64,000 nucleotides of DNA from Janthinobacterium sp. BJB426. Lineage in GTDB: Bacteria > Pseudomonadota > Gammaproteobacteria > Burkholderiales > Burkholderiaceae_D. The stretch covers positions 456,516 to 520,515 of the forward strand of contig NZ_PDZL01000003.1 of NCBI RefSeq assembly GCF_002735705.1. Reading direction: 5' to 3'. A model generated the notes under the pieces. It was not told the origin of the DNA. It saw only the letters and a list, made by a program, of their open reading frames with translations, and did no database searches. How positions within the stretch are numbered: position 1 is the first letter of the stretch; the number at the start of each line of letters is the position of its first letter. A program made the translations under genes and the position numbers. Shown here piece after piece: positions 17,055-25,935 of this stretch.

Positions 17055-17858
17055 ATGCAAAAAAAATTATCGTTGGTAGTCGCTTCAGTCGTTCTGCTCG
17101 GCATGTCCGCTTGCAGCTTGTTGCCAGAAAAAGTGGATGAGACCAAAAACTGGTCCGTTACGAAATTATACTCGGAGGCGCGTGAAGAAATGGCCGGGCA
17201 GCACTATGAAGCTGCAATCGGCCTGTTCCAGAAGCTGGAGGCTAACTATCCTTTCGGCAACTATGCTCTGCAAGCGCAGATGGAGATCGCTTACGCGTAT
17301 TATAAGTCGGGAGACCAGGCGCAGGCACTGGCTGCCGTCGAACGCTTCATCAAGTTGCATCCGAACCACGCCAATGTAGACTATATGTACTACTTGCGGG
17401 GCCTGATCAGCTTTAATGACCAGATCAGCTTCCTGAACTTCCTGTACGAGCAAGATCCGACCGAGCGCGATCCGAAAGCCACGCGCGAAGCGTTTGCGGC
17501 CTTCAAGCAACTGGTCGACAAGTTTCCAAATAGCAAATACGCGCCCGATTCGCTGGCCCGCATGAACTATTTGATCGATGCCATGGCGAAATACGAAGTG
17601 CACGTGGCGCGCTATTACTACCGCCGCGGCGCCTACCTGGCTGCCGCCAACCGAGCGCAAACGACGGTCAGCGACTTTGCCGCCTCGCCGGCCATCGAAG
17701 AAGCGCTGTTCATCATGTACCGCTCGTATGACAAGCTGGGCTTGACCGACCTGCGCGACGATACCTTGCGCGTGCTGACCAAGAACTACCCGAACACGGC
17801 ATTCCTCAGCCCGGAAGGGGTGAACAAGGAACGCAAGTGGTGGAAGTTCTGGCAGTAA
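17055..17858 (+). CDS. bamD: Outer membrane assembly lipoprotein BamD
   Basis: This lipoprotein of about 267 residues is part of the BAM complex that inserts beta-barrel proteins in the outer membrane. ATG 17055 gives MQKKLSLVVASVVLLGMSAC, a classic lipoprotein signal with the lipobox ending at Cys20. TTG 17028 would add nine residues and is less likely. Five TPR-like helical pairs follow, beginning with KLYSEAREEMAGQHYEAAIG. It ends in a strong terminator shared with yaaA. Confidence 0.95.
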   Translation: MQKKLSLVVASVVLLGMSACSLLPEKVDETKNWSVTKLYSEAREEMAGQHYEAAIGLFQKLEANYPFGNYALQAQMEIAYAYYKSGDQAQALAAVERFIKLHPNHANVDYMYYLRGLISFNDQISFLNFLYEQDPTERDPKATREAFAAFKQLVDKFPNSKYAPDSLARMNYLIDAMAKYEVHVARYYYRRGAYLAAANRAQTTVSDFAASPAIEEALFIMYRSYDKLGLTDLRDDTLRVLTKNYPNTAFLSPEGVNKERKWWKFWQ

Positions 17859-17862
17859 AATG

Positions 17863-17892
17863 AAAAAAACCGGAGCTTGCTCCGGTTTTTTT
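17863..17892. terminator. Bidirectional intrinsic terminator between bamD and yaaA
   Basis: A near-perfect hairpin with A7-ccggagc on one side and gctccgg-T7 on the other has a two-base loop. It ends bamD in the plus direction and yaaA in the minus direction. Confidence 0.93.
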
Positions 17893-17894
17893 AC

Positions 17895-18665
17895 TTATTC
17901 GCCTACCTTGCGCCGGAACACCCAGCTCTTGTCGTTCGACGCTTCCGGCACGAAACCGTAACCGTCGACATCGAACTGCTTCAGTTGCTGCGGATCGCGG
18001 ATCTGGTTGACGGCCGCATAGCGGGCCAGCATGCCGCGCGCGCGCTTGGCGTAGAACGAGATGATTTTATACTTGCCGTTCTTCCAGTCCTCGAACACGG
18101 GCGCGATGACGGGCACGTCCAGCTGGCGCGGCTTGACGGATTTGAAATATTCTTCGGAAGCAAGATTGACCAGCACCTTGGCGCCCTGCTCCCTGGCTGT
18201 GCGGTTCAGGCCGTTGGTGATGGTGTCGCCCCAGAACGCATACAAATCCTTGCCGCGCGTGGTCGACAGCCGCGTGCCCATTTCCAGGCGGTGCGGATGG
18301 ATCAGGTCAAGCGGGCGCAGCAAGCCGTACAGGCCCGACAGGATGCGCACGCGCGACTGGGCATAGTCGAGCTGGGCCGGCTGCAGGCTGCGCGCCTCGA
18401 AACCGGCATACACGTCGCCATTGAAGGCCATGATGGCCTGGCGCGCTTCCGCCAGCTGCGGCGTCCAGGAAGCGTAGCGGGCCACGTTGAGGGCCGACAA
18501 GGCGTCGGAAATGCCCATCAGGCTGCCCACTTCGGCCGGGGAAAACTGGCGCATGCGCTCGATCAGCTGGGCGGAATGGTCGAGAAAATCGGGGGTGCTG
18601 TGCAACGAGGTTGTTGGCGGCGTCTCCAGGTCGAGACTCTTGGCGGGCGAAAGCACGATCAACAT
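17895..18665 (-). CDS. yaaA: Peroxide stress protein YaaA
   Basis: This 256-residue DUF328/UPF0246 protein, in E. coli, is induced by OxyR and limits free iron during peroxide stress. The N terminus [16 protein letters not shown] and the internal [20 protein letters not shown] and [12 protein letters not shown] motifs are diagnostic. The start lies 30 bases from the divergent PIN gene. It is followed by the shared terminator. Confidence 0.94.
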   Translation of the reverse strand: MLIVLSPAKSLDLETPPTTSLHSTPDFLDHSAQLIERMRQFSPAEVGSLMGISDALSALNVARYASWTPQLAEARQAIMAFNGDVYAGFEARSLQPAQLDYAQSRVRILSGLYGLLRPLDLIHPHRLEMGTRLSTTRGKDLYAFWGDTITNGLNRTAREQGAKVLVNLASEEYFKSVKPRQLDVPVIAPVFEDWKNGKYKIISFYAKRARGMLARYAAVNQIRDPQQLKQFDVDGYGFVPEASNDKSWVFRRKVGE

Positions 18666-18695
18666 AAATTATCACTACAGAATAGAATTGCCGAC

Positions 18696-19130
18696 ATGAT
18701 ACCTGCTCCACAAAAACTCGTCCTCGACACCAACGTTTGCCTCGACCTGTTCGTCTTCAACGACCCGCGCTGGGCGCCCCTGCTGGCGGCCATGGAAAGC
18801 GGCGCCGTGCATGCCATCACGCGCGAAGATTGCCGCGCGGAATATCTGGTCGTGCTGCATTACAAACATTTGCCGCTCGATGAAGCCAGCCGCGCCATTG
18901 CCGCCGCCCGCTTCGACGCGCACATCAGCGTGGTGGCACCGCCCGTGTCCGGCGTGCGCCTGCCCGTCTGCACGGACAAGGATGACCAGAAATTCCTCGA
19001 ACTGGCGCGCGACGCCAACGCCGACATCCTCATCACCAAGGACAAGGCCCTGCTGAAACTGGCCCGCAAGACGGCCAAGGCCGGCATGTTCAAGATCATG
19101 GTGCCGGAAGGCTGGGCCTTGCCAGGCTGA
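18696..19130 (+). CDS. PIN-domain putative endoribonuclease
   Basis: This 144-residue protein is of the COG1569-type PIN family (putative toxin component). Active-site acids are visible: Asp11 in LVLDTNVCLDLF, Glu in REDCRAEYLVVL and Asp in TDKDDQKFLELARD, with ILITKDKALL near the end. The frame is open upstream, but ATG 18696 is the first Met matching the family. No antitoxin-like gene adjoins it. The aminotransferase gene follows 83 bases later on the same strand. Confidence 0.82.
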   Translation: MIPAPQKLVLDTNVCLDLFVFNDPRWAPLLAAMESGAVHAITREDCRAEYLVVLHYKHLPLDEASRAIAAARFDAHISVVAPPVSGVRLPVCTDKDDQKFLELARDANADILITKDKALLKLARKTAKAGMFKIMVPEGWALPG

Positions 19131-19213
19131 GCCGCCAAAGCCCCACACGCAACGGGGCGCGCTGCGCTAGAATGGGACACGATTCCACTTTCCGCACCGC
19201 GACCCTACCGTTC

Positions 19214-20392
19214 ATGAACAGCCCGTCCCTGCCCTACACGACTCCCGCCCTGACCAGCCGCCTGCCTCTCGTGGGCACCACCGTGTTTACCCGCATGTCC
19301 AGCCTGGCGGCCCAGCATGGCGCCGTCAACCTGGGCCAGGGGTTTCCCGACTTCGATTGCGCGCCACAACTGGTTGAACTCGTCAGCGACGCCATGCGCG
19401 CCGGCCACAACCAGTATCCGATGATGACGGGCGCCGCGCCCCTGCGCGAGGCGATTGCCGCGAAAATCGCCAGCCTGTACGGCCACAGCTATGACGCCGG
19501 CACGGAAATCACCGTCACGGCCGGCGCCACGCAGGCGCTCACCACGGCCATCCTGTGCTGCGTGCACCCGGGCGACGAAGTCATCGTCATCGAACCGGCC
19601 TACGACAGCTACCTGCCCGCCATCGCCCTGGCCGGCGGCGTGCCCGTGCTGGTCTCCATGGAGGTGGGTGAACAGGGCTACAGCGTGCCGTGGGACAAGC
19701 TGGCTGCCGCCGTCAGCAACAAGACGCGCTTGATCATCATCAACACGCCGCACAATCCGACGGGCACGATCTTGCGTCCCGCCGACGTGGCCGCCCTTGC
19801 CGACATCGTGCGCGGCACGCAAATTCTGATCTTGTCCGACGAAGTGTATGAACACATGGTATATGACGGCGTGCGCCATGAGTCGCTCGCGCGCAACGCG
19901 GAACTGGCGGCGCGCAGCTTCATCGTCTCCAGCTTCGGCAAGACGTATCACGTGACGGGCTGGAAGGTCGGCTATGTCGCCGCGCCAGCCTCCATGACGG
20001 CGGAATTCCGCAAAGTGCACCAGTACAACGTGTTTACCGTCAACACGCCGATGCAGTACGGCCTGGCCGGCTACATGGCGGACCCGCAGCCCTGCCTGGA
20101 CTTGCCCGCGTTTTACCAGCGCAAGCGCGACTTGTTCCGCGACGGCCTGGCGGGCAGCCGCTTTACCCTGCTGCCGGCCGACGGCACGTATTTCCAGTGC
20201 GTGCGCTACGATGCCATTTCGCAAGAGACCGAAGCGCAGTTCGCCGAATGGCTGACGACGCAAATCAAGGTGGCCGCCATTCCTGTCTCCGCGTTTTACG
20301 CGCAGGGCAAGGAATCGGGCATCGTGCGCTTCTGCTTTGCCAAGAAAGACGAGACCTTGCGCCTGGCGCTGGAGCGCCTGCGCAGCATATAA
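19214..20392 (+). CDS. PLP aminotransferase, YbdL-like (methionine aminotransferase)
   Basis: This 392-residue fold-type I aminotransferase has HNPTGTIL, DEVYEHMVYDG and the PLP lysine in SSFGKTYHVTGWKVGY. The N-terminal VNLGQGFPDFD and the length of about 390 resemble E. coli YbdL, a methionine-preferring 2-oxoacid aminotransferase. ATG 19214 (MNSPSLPYTTP) is preferred; ATG 19172 would add 14 residues of poor quality. Substrate preference is inferred from overall similarity only. Confidence 0.87.
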   Translation: MNSPSLPYTTPALTSRLPLVGTTVFTRMSSLAAQHGAVNLGQGFPDFDCAPQLVELVSDAMRAGHNQYPMMTGAAPLREAIAAKIASLYGHSYDAGTEITVTAGATQALTTAILCCVHPGDEVIVIEPAYDSYLPAIALAGGVPVLVSMEVGEQGYSVPWDKLAAAVSNKTRLIIINTPHNPTGTILRPADVAALADIVRGTQILILSDEVYEHMVYDGVRHESLARNAELAARSFIVSSFGKTYHVTGWKVGYVAAPASMTAEFRKVHQYNVFTVNTPMQYGLAGYMADPQPCLDLPAFYQRKRDLFRDGLAGSRFTLLPADGTYFQCVRYDAISQETEAQFAEWLTTQIKVAAIPVSAFYAQGKESGIVRFCFAKKDETLRLALERLRSI

Positions 20393-20438
20393 CCGAGCAC
20401 TGAACATGGCTTCGCTGCGGCGGGGCAAAGGATGACAG

Positions 20439-21542
20439 ATGGTACAGCGTCGCATCGGCCCGGCCGACTTGGTTCCCGGCGAACCCCTGCCCTGGGATTT
20501 GTTTTTGGCGGACCATAGTGCCGGCCCGCAACTGCGCAAGGGACAGATCATCACGGACGGCACGCAACTGGGCCGTTTGCTGCAACTGGGCTTGTACGTG
20601 GGCGCGCCGGAACAGCCGTCCGTCTTGCGCATGCTCAATGAAGCGGCGCAGCGCCTGGAACGGCTGCTGATGGCCTTGCGCAGCGAAAACAATGCCGAGC
20701 GCGACGTGCGCGACATCGCCCGCGAACTGCTGCGCGCGCTGGAACACGATGCCGATATCTCCCTGGCCAGCATCCTGCTCAACCAGATCGCTGGCAGCTA
20801 CGCCGTGCGCCACTGTATCGAAACAGCCTTGCTGGCCATGCTGGTGGGCCGCAGCATGCACAAGTCCCACGATGAACTGTTGTTGATCGGCGCGGCCGCG
20901 CTGACGATGAACGTGGGCATGCTGCGCCACCACGACAGCTTCCAGGACCGGCGCGGCCCCCTGAACGACGACGAAATGCGCATCGTGCGTCTGCATCCGC
21001 AGGAAAGCACGGAATTGCTGCGCTGCGCCGGCGTCGACGACGAGGAATGGCTGAGCTGTGTGCTCCTGCACCATGAAAACGACGATGGCAGCGGCTACCC
21101 GCAGGGGCGCACGGCCGATGAAATCCTGCAAAATGCCAAGCTGATCGGCCTGGCCGACCGCTATTGCGCCCGCGTTTCCGCGCGCAACTATCGCCGCTCC
21201 ATCGTACCCGACCAGGCGCTGCAGCACATCTTTCTCGACCAGGGCGTGCCTATCGACCCGCTGCTGGGCGAACAGTTCGTCAATCTGCTGGGCAAGTATC
21301 CTCCCGGAACGTTGGTGCGCCTGCGCAGCGGCGAACTGGGGGTGGTGACGCAACGAGGCGCCGGCCACGTGCATCCGCTCAGCGATACGCTGGGCGCGCC
21401 GCTGGCCGCCGCCCAGCTATCGCAGATGACGCCGCGCGACACGGGCGACAGCCAGTTCGCCATCGTTTCCTCGCTGCACGAAGACGATGCCGGCATGCAT
21501 TTCAGCATGCGGCATGTGTGGGGCGATGAGGCGCGGCTGTAG
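20439..21542 (+). CDS. HD-GYP-like protein with degenerate HD motif
   Basis: This 367-residue protein carries an HD-GYP-type domain in its middle (about residues 100-270). The GYP part is well kept (LLHHENDDGSGYPQG) and the LHPQES and LADRYCA helices match. The metal-binding HD dyad, normally within a LLHDIGK-like segment, is replaced: the equivalent stretch is AALTMNVGM. Loss of the HD pair suggests it no longer hydrolyses c-di-GMP and may act as a sensor or scaffold. No other domain is recognised at either end. It is probably transcribed alone, starting 46 bases after the aminotransferase. Confidence 0.8.
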   Translation: MVQRRIGPADLVPGEPLPWDLFLADHSAGPQLRKGQIITDGTQLGRLLQLGLYVGAPEQPSVLRMLNEAAQRLERLLMALRSENNAERDVRDIARELLRALEHDADISLASILLNQIAGSYAVRHCIETALLAMLVGRSMHKSHDELLLIGAAALTMNVGMLRHHDSFQDRRGPLNDDEMRIVRLHPQESTELLRCAGVDDEEWLSCVLLHHENDDGSGYPQGRTADEILQNAKLIGLADRYCARVSARNYRRSIVPDQALQHIFLDQGVPIDPLLGEQFVNLLGKYPPGTLVRLRSGELGVVTQRGAGHVHPLSDTLGAPLAAAQLSQMTPRDTGDSQFAIVSSLHEDDAGMHFSMRHVWGDEARL

Positions 21543-21580
21543 GCTGGCTAGGCAAGGCCAGCGTCAAACTAAATCTCAGC

Positions 21581-22039
21581 TTACGGTTTCGGCGGACGGA
21601 TGCCCGTGTACTGTGCGCTGACCAGCAGCCATTGCTTGTCGACAAGCCGAGCGACATAGCCGGCGCGCAGGGCGAAGGTGCGGGCGCCCCCCTCCTGATT
21701 GAGACGGTAGGACAGCCGCGCCGAGATGAGCGCCGTATCGCCAAACAGGCGCACCACCGGTTCATCGACCTGGAGCTGGGGACTCGGCCGCTTCTGCTCT
21801 GGCGCATAGAAGGACAACATTTTTTCACGCCCGTCCACCTCGCCGACCGGCGATATTTCCACATAATTCTCCGCCGTGATGGCTTTCAAGGCAACTTGAT
21901 CAAAGTTATTCTGCGCCTGCGCATGGCGCTGCACCAGAGCCACCAGTTCGGCATCGCCGGATGCCGCGTTCGCGTTACCGATCACGCCGAAGGCGCCAAG
22001 CAGACAGGTGGAGAGGATATGTGGAACGGTCAATTTCAT
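21581..22039 (-). CDS. Secreted NTF2-like (DUF4440/SnoaL) protein
   Basis: This 152-residue protein has a signal peptide (HILSTCLLGAFGVIGNANA, cleavage after ANA near residue 25) and a single NTF2-like domain: an N-terminal helix (ELVALVQRHAQAQNN), then sheet segments including VVRLFGDTALISARLSY and KQWLLVSAQYTGIRP. DUF4440 members of this type are periplasmic or secreted and their ligands are unknown. It is convergent with the HD-GYP-like gene, 38 bases apart. Confidence 0.8.
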   Translation of the reverse strand: MKLTVPHILSTCLLGAFGVIGNANAASGDAELVALVQRHAQAQNNFDQVALKAITAENYVEISPVGEVDGREKMLSFYAPEQKRPSPQLQVDEPVVRLFGDTALISARLSYRLNQEGGARTFALRAGYVARLVDKQWLLVSAQYTGIRPPKP

Positions 22040-22269
22040 GCGTATTCATCCTGGTCAAGGTCATGGGGAAGCGTCCGTTGATTGCTGCGGCAGTATCGAA
22101 CACTCGCTTGCGGGCCGCGCATCGCGAAAAAGCCCACTGTATGCTATCCCCTTGTCCTTTTCTGGCGCATGCCATTGCGACAAACCGCTCGATTCATGGA
22201 TTGAAATGCGATTTCGCCGGTTCGGGATGCGCATGGCGATGCGTTTCAAAGACGCCCGCAAGCCATGCC

Positions 22270-22932
22270 TCAGCTCGTGCTCCCAGGCGCATCCAGCACC
22301 TTCTGTTTTAAATCAAGGTTGAGTGCCCACTGCTCTTCCACGGGAATGGCGCGCCGCGAACTGGTCTTGAGGGCCCCCTCTTGCGTCCACAGAAATGGAT
22401 AAAAATTCAGGCACAGGTCGCCGGACAAGGGCAATTCATCAAAGCCGTGCGCCTCGCCAGGCTGCCGACCGTAAAACTGCCGCAACTGGCTGGTAAAAGC
22501 CCATTCGACAAACGCCGTGTAACCGATCTCCAGCGCTTCCCACTCCAGTGTCTCGGGGGCCAGGTAATAAAGCTGGCCCTGATCTGGGCCGAGCGCGCCG
22601 CCATTGAGGGCAAAAAAGCCGCCGAGCACGTCGTCGGCCACCAACAGAAAACCCTCGGCCTTTCCTTCGTTCCAGGTAGCAATGTTGCGCTCCAGCTTGC
22701 CATGGCCCGAGCCCAATATGCGCAGCCAGCCGTCATCCACCAGGATGCCCCCGGTTTCATAGGCTATCGCACCGAGGGGAGAACGCGTGGTGATCTGCAG
22801 GCTCAGCAGCACCTCCGCCCTGCCGGCCGAGGGAGGCAGCAATTCCACCGGTATGTCGGCCTCGCTGGCCCATTGCTTGATCAGCGCAAACGCCGGGTCT
22901 TCACTATCCAATAATTCATTCAATGTACGCAT
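22270..22932 (-). CDS. DUF2625 family protein
   Basis: This 220-residue cytoplasmic protein matches DUF2625 (PF10946) in its opening (RTLNELLDSEDPAFALIKQW) and core (GILVDDGWLRILGSG and VADDVLGGFFALNGGALG). The family has no established function. It is flanked by unrelated single genes, and nothing in the 230 bases on its downstream side looks like a gene or RNA. Confidence 0.85.
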   Translation of the reverse strand: MRTLNELLDSEDPAFALIKQWASEADIPVELLPPSAGRAEVLLSLQITTRSPLGAIAYETGGILVDDGWLRILGSGHGKLERNIATWNEGKAEGFLLVADDVLGGFFALNGGALGPDQGQLYYLAPETLEWEALEIGYTAFVEWAFTSQLRQFYGRQPGEAHGFDELPLSGDLCLNFYPFLWTQEGALKTSSRRAIPVEEQWALNLDLKQKVLDAPGSTS

Positions 22933-23020
22933 GGCACCTGACCTTATCGATGACCGCTTCCTGCGGTCGGAGTATGCATGGCGACGCTGGCACTGTCTGG
23001 CGGGCGGCGCCCGTCACCCT

Positions 23021-23938
23021 TCATTTTGCGGACGTCAAATACGCCCGCAAGCCATGCGTGAGCACGAAAGGAAACACGCTCGCGTGATCTTCATCCGCAA
23101 AGACGCGCAAGCGCGTCTTCAGGCCGGGGAACTTGCGCGATGTCAACTTCCCGTCGAACTCGCGCAAGTCGGCCACCATGTCAGCGTCCTCTTCCGAACG
23201 CGAACGCTTCTTGCCCGCCGCCAGCTTTTCCAGGCCGCCGATGCCAAAGAATACGGACGCCGGCAAGTCCTTGTGGCTGGCGGCATACGCCTGTTCGCGG
23301 TCGAACATGACGCCAGCGTCGTACCACAGCGACGGACTGCCGAGGATGTAGTGCTCGAAGGTGCGCGGTTCCGTCAGCAGGAATTGCAGGCCCAGCAGGC
23401 TGCCGTAGGAATGGCCGATAAACACCTTGCGCTGCATGTTGACGCGATAGTTGCTGGCGATGAAGGGAAATACTTCGCCCGAGATGAACTGGCCATACGC
23501 CTTCGCTTCGCCGAACGCCGGCTGCCGCCCAGGCATGTCCGAGCGGTACTCATGCTTGCGCGGCGTGGTGGGCGTGTAATCGCGGCGGCGGCTGTACACC
23601 CCACCATCGCCGTTGGCGTACGACAAGCCGACCACGATGACTTCTTCCATTCCCGCATGCTTGTTCAGGCGCTGCGCGATATTGCGCACGACGGGAAATG
23701 CATAATTGGCATCGGTGACGAACAGCACCGGATAGCGCTTGTTCCCCTGCCGGTAGGAATCGGGCAAGGCCACATACACCTGGTAATCGCGCTTCAGGGC
23801 TTGCGCCCGGATGTCGCGTACTTCCGTATTCTCAAGAACGTAGTTGGCAGGGGCGCTGGCGGGGGCTGCCTGGGCGCTGCCGGCCAGGGTGCTGCCGGCC
23901 AGGCAGCACAGGACGATAAGCAGACTGAGAGGCTTCAA
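23021..23938 (-). CDS. Secreted esterase-D-like alpha/beta hydrolase
   Basis: This 305-residue protein has a signal peptide (MKPLSLLIVLCCLAGSTLAG). It belongs to the putative esterase family PF00756, which includes IroE/Fes-like siderophore esterases and S-formylglutathione hydrolases. The nucleophile elbow is GHSYGS, and the likely catalytic His is in ADEDHASVFPF. RRRDYTPT and FISGEVFPFI are typical of the IroE-like branch. A siderophore-esterase role is possible but not demonstrated; the NRPS locus of the same window is 38 kb away. Confidence 0.83.
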   Translation of the reverse strand: MKPLSLLIVLCCLAGSTLAGSAQAAPASAPANYVLENTEVRDIRAQALKRDYQVYVALPDSYRQGNKRYPVLFVTDANYAFPVVRNIAQRLNKHAGMEEVIVVGLSYANGDGGVYSRRRDYTPTTPRKHEYRSDMPGRQPAFGEAKAYGQFISGEVFPFIASNYRVNMQRKVFIGHSYGSLLGLQFLLTEPRTFEHYILGSPSLWYDAGVMFDREQAYAASHKDLPASVFFGIGGLEKLAAGKKRSRSEEDADMVADLREFDGKLTSRKFPGLKTRLRVFADEDHASVFPFVLTHGLRAYLTSAK

Positions 23939-23962
23939 GCTGTTTCTTTCATTGAGGTAAAG

Positions 23963-25012
23963 TTACTTCGCAGTCGCCGCCGCCAGCTGCACCAGCTTGC
24001 GCTCGACAAATGCCTGCAGTTGCGGCGACAGGGTTTGCAAGCCCTTGGCGCGCTCGAATGCCTGGCGCGCCTGGGCCGGGTGGTTGTCGGCTTGCAAGGC
24101 AATGCCGAGGCCCATCCACCAGACGCTGTTGTCGGGCGCCGTCTGCAAGGCCAGCTGATAGTGGTCGGCCGCTTCGCGGTAGCGCTGTTCGCGCTGCAGC
24201 ACGCCGGCCAGGAAGGCGTGGTATTCGCCGCTGTCGCTGGCGTACGGCAAGCTGCGCGTCAGGGTATCGAGGGCCGCCGCGCCGCCGTTGGGCTTGTCCA
24301 GCTGCAAACGGGCCAGCATCATCGCTTGCGCCGGCTGTTTCGGGTCCAGCGCCAGGCTCAGCTGTAATTGGCGGGCTGCTTCGTCGGGGCGCTGCGCTTC
24401 CAGCAGCAGGCGCACCAGGGTTTCGCGCGCACCCTGGTGGCGCGCGTCCAGCTGCAGGGTCTGCTGCAAGGCCAGCATGGCGTCGGACACGCGGCCATCT
24501 TGCAACTGCGCCAGCGCGCGCCGGTATTCATTCTCCACGCGCTGCTGTGGCGTGACCTGTTTTCCGTCGATGATGCGCTCGCTGGCGGACAGTGCCGGCG
24601 TTTTCATCACGGGCGCGGCGGCAGGCTTGGCGGGGTGTTCCTTGATGCGGCGCATGTCGGCGACAGGCAGCCTGGCTGGCGCGGGGGCAGCTTCCTCGGC
24701 CTGGAATACGGGTTCGGGTTCAACCGCCACGACGGGCGCGGGTGCAACGGCGGCAGGCACCGGTACCGATACTGGAACCAACACCGGCGTGCTGGCCACG
24801 CTGACCAGCACGGGCGGCACGGCCGGGCGCTTCAGGTAGACCCAGCCCAGCGCGATGGCGGCGGCCGTCAAGCCGGCGGCGCCGCCGAAGACCAGCGCGC
24901 GCGAAACGCCCCGCTCGCGTTCGGGCACGGAGCGGATGCCGGCCGCGTCGCCGCGTCCATCGGGGGTGCCGCGCGCATCGAGGTCTTGCAACATCTTGTT
25001 AATCAGGCTCAT
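23963..25012 (-). CDS. mshN: MSHA biogenesis protein MshN (TPR protein)
   Basis: This 349-residue protein starts MSLINKMLQDLDARG, the conserved MshN N terminus. It has one transmembrane helix (LVFGGAAGLTAAAIALGWVY, about residues 42-61), a Pro/Val/Ala-rich linker, and a C-terminal half of TPR repeats (YRRALAQLQDGRVSDAML onward). It is the last gene of the MSHA operon. A paralogue with the same layout is encoded at 41654. Confidence 0.88.
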   Translation of the reverse strand: MSLINKMLQDLDARGTPDGRGDAAGIRSVPERERGVSRALVFGGAAGLTAAAIALGWVYLKRPAVPPVLVSVASTPVLVPVSVPVPAAVAPAPVVAVEPEPVFQAEEAAPAPARLPVADMRRIKEHPAKPAAAPVMKTPALSASERIIDGKQVTPQQRVENEYRRALAQLQDGRVSDAMLALQQTLQLDARHQGARETLVRLLLEAQRPDEAARQLQLSLALDPKQPAQAMMLARLQLDKPNGGAAALDTLTRSLPYASDSGEYHAFLAGVLQREQRYREAADHYQLALQTAPDNSVWWMGLGIALQADNHPAQARQAFERAKGLQTLSPQLQAFVERKLVQLAAATAK

Positions 25013-25029
25013 CTACAGGCTCATCTTCG

Positions 25030-25935
25030 TCATCGGTTCAATAAAGTCCAGCTCGCGCCGCAGGCGGCGGCCAGCACGCCGGCACCGGCCAGCCACGGCC
25101 ATGGCCGCCGCCACAAGCGGCGCGGCTTGCTGGCCAGGGTGTCGCTGGCGGCCAGCGCCACGTGGCGGGCGCCCACTTGCTGCCGTCCTTCGCCATACGC
25201 CACCATCAGCGCCTTGTGCGCCATGATGTTGATCAGGCGGGGAATGCCGCCGGAAGCCTGGTACAGCTTGCCCACGCCGCCACGGCTGAACAGGCGCGCG
25301 CCATCGAAACCGGCCACGCGCAGGCGGTGCGCCACATAAAAATCCACGTCGTCGCGCGACAGCGGGCCCAGGTGGTAGTGAAAGGTGATGCGCTGCGCCA
25401 GCTGGCGGATTTCCGGCAGGGCCAGCTTGACGTCCAGTTCGGGCTGGCCAAACAGCACGATTTGCAGCAGCTTGCGCTTTTCCGTTTCCAGGTTCGTCAG
25501 CAAACGCAAGGCTTCGAGGCTGTCGACGGGTATCGCCTGCGCCTCGTCCAGGCATAGCAGCACGCGCTTGCCTTGCGCCGCCAGGTTGAGCAGGCGCAGG
25601 TTGAGGGACTTGAGCAATTGATGCTGATCAGCATCTTTCTCCAGCAGCACATCGAGGTCATCCGCCAGCGCCAGGATCAGCGAGCGGGGCGGCAAGTTCG
25701 GATTCGGGATGTAGGCCGTGACGAAGTCCGGCCCCAACGATTGCATGAACTTGCGGCACAAGAAGGTTTTACCAGTGCCCACTTCGCCAGTGATCTTGAT
25801 GAAGCCCTCGCCATTGCGCGCCGCCACCAGCAAGGTGTTGAGCGCCTTTTGCGACTGCGGGCCGTTGAAGAAGAAACTGGTATCGGGCGTGAGGCCGAAC
25901 GGCGCCTCGCGCAAGCCGAAATGGGCCTGGTACAT
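25030..25935 (-). CDS. mshM: MSHA biogenesis ATPase MshM (ExeA-like)
   Basis: This 301-residue AAA ATPase is of the ExeA/GspA family. It opens with YQAHFGLREAPFGLTPD. Walker A is GEVGTGKTF (about residues 50-58) and Walker B is VLLCLDEAQAIP. A single hydrophobic segment ends the protein (WLAGAGVLAAACGASW). The family helps secretin assembly or peptidoglycan-linked pilus assembly. It follows the mshL stop with no spacing. The 38107 gene product is a clear paralogue. Confidence 0.92.
   Translation of the reverse strand: MYQAHFGLREAPFGLTPDTSFFFNGPQSQKALNTLLVAARNGEGFIKITGEVGTGKTFLCRKFMQSLGPDFVTAYIPNPNLPPRSLILALADDLDVLLEKDADQHQLLKSLNLRLLNLAAQGKRVLLCLDEAQAIPVDSLEALRLLTNLETEKRKLLQIVLFGQPELDVKLALPEIRQLAQRITFHYHLGPLSRDDVDFYVAHRLRVAGFDGARLFSRGGVGKLYQASGGIPRLINIMAHKALMVAYGEGRQQVGARHVALAASDTLASKPRRLWRRPWPWLAGAGVLAAACGASWTLLNR

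Noticed and set aside
22040..22269. A hidden small gene or RNA between the DUF4440 and DUF2625 genes
   Set aside because: Open frames here are short, overlap flanking genes, and lack ribosome sites or recognisable features.
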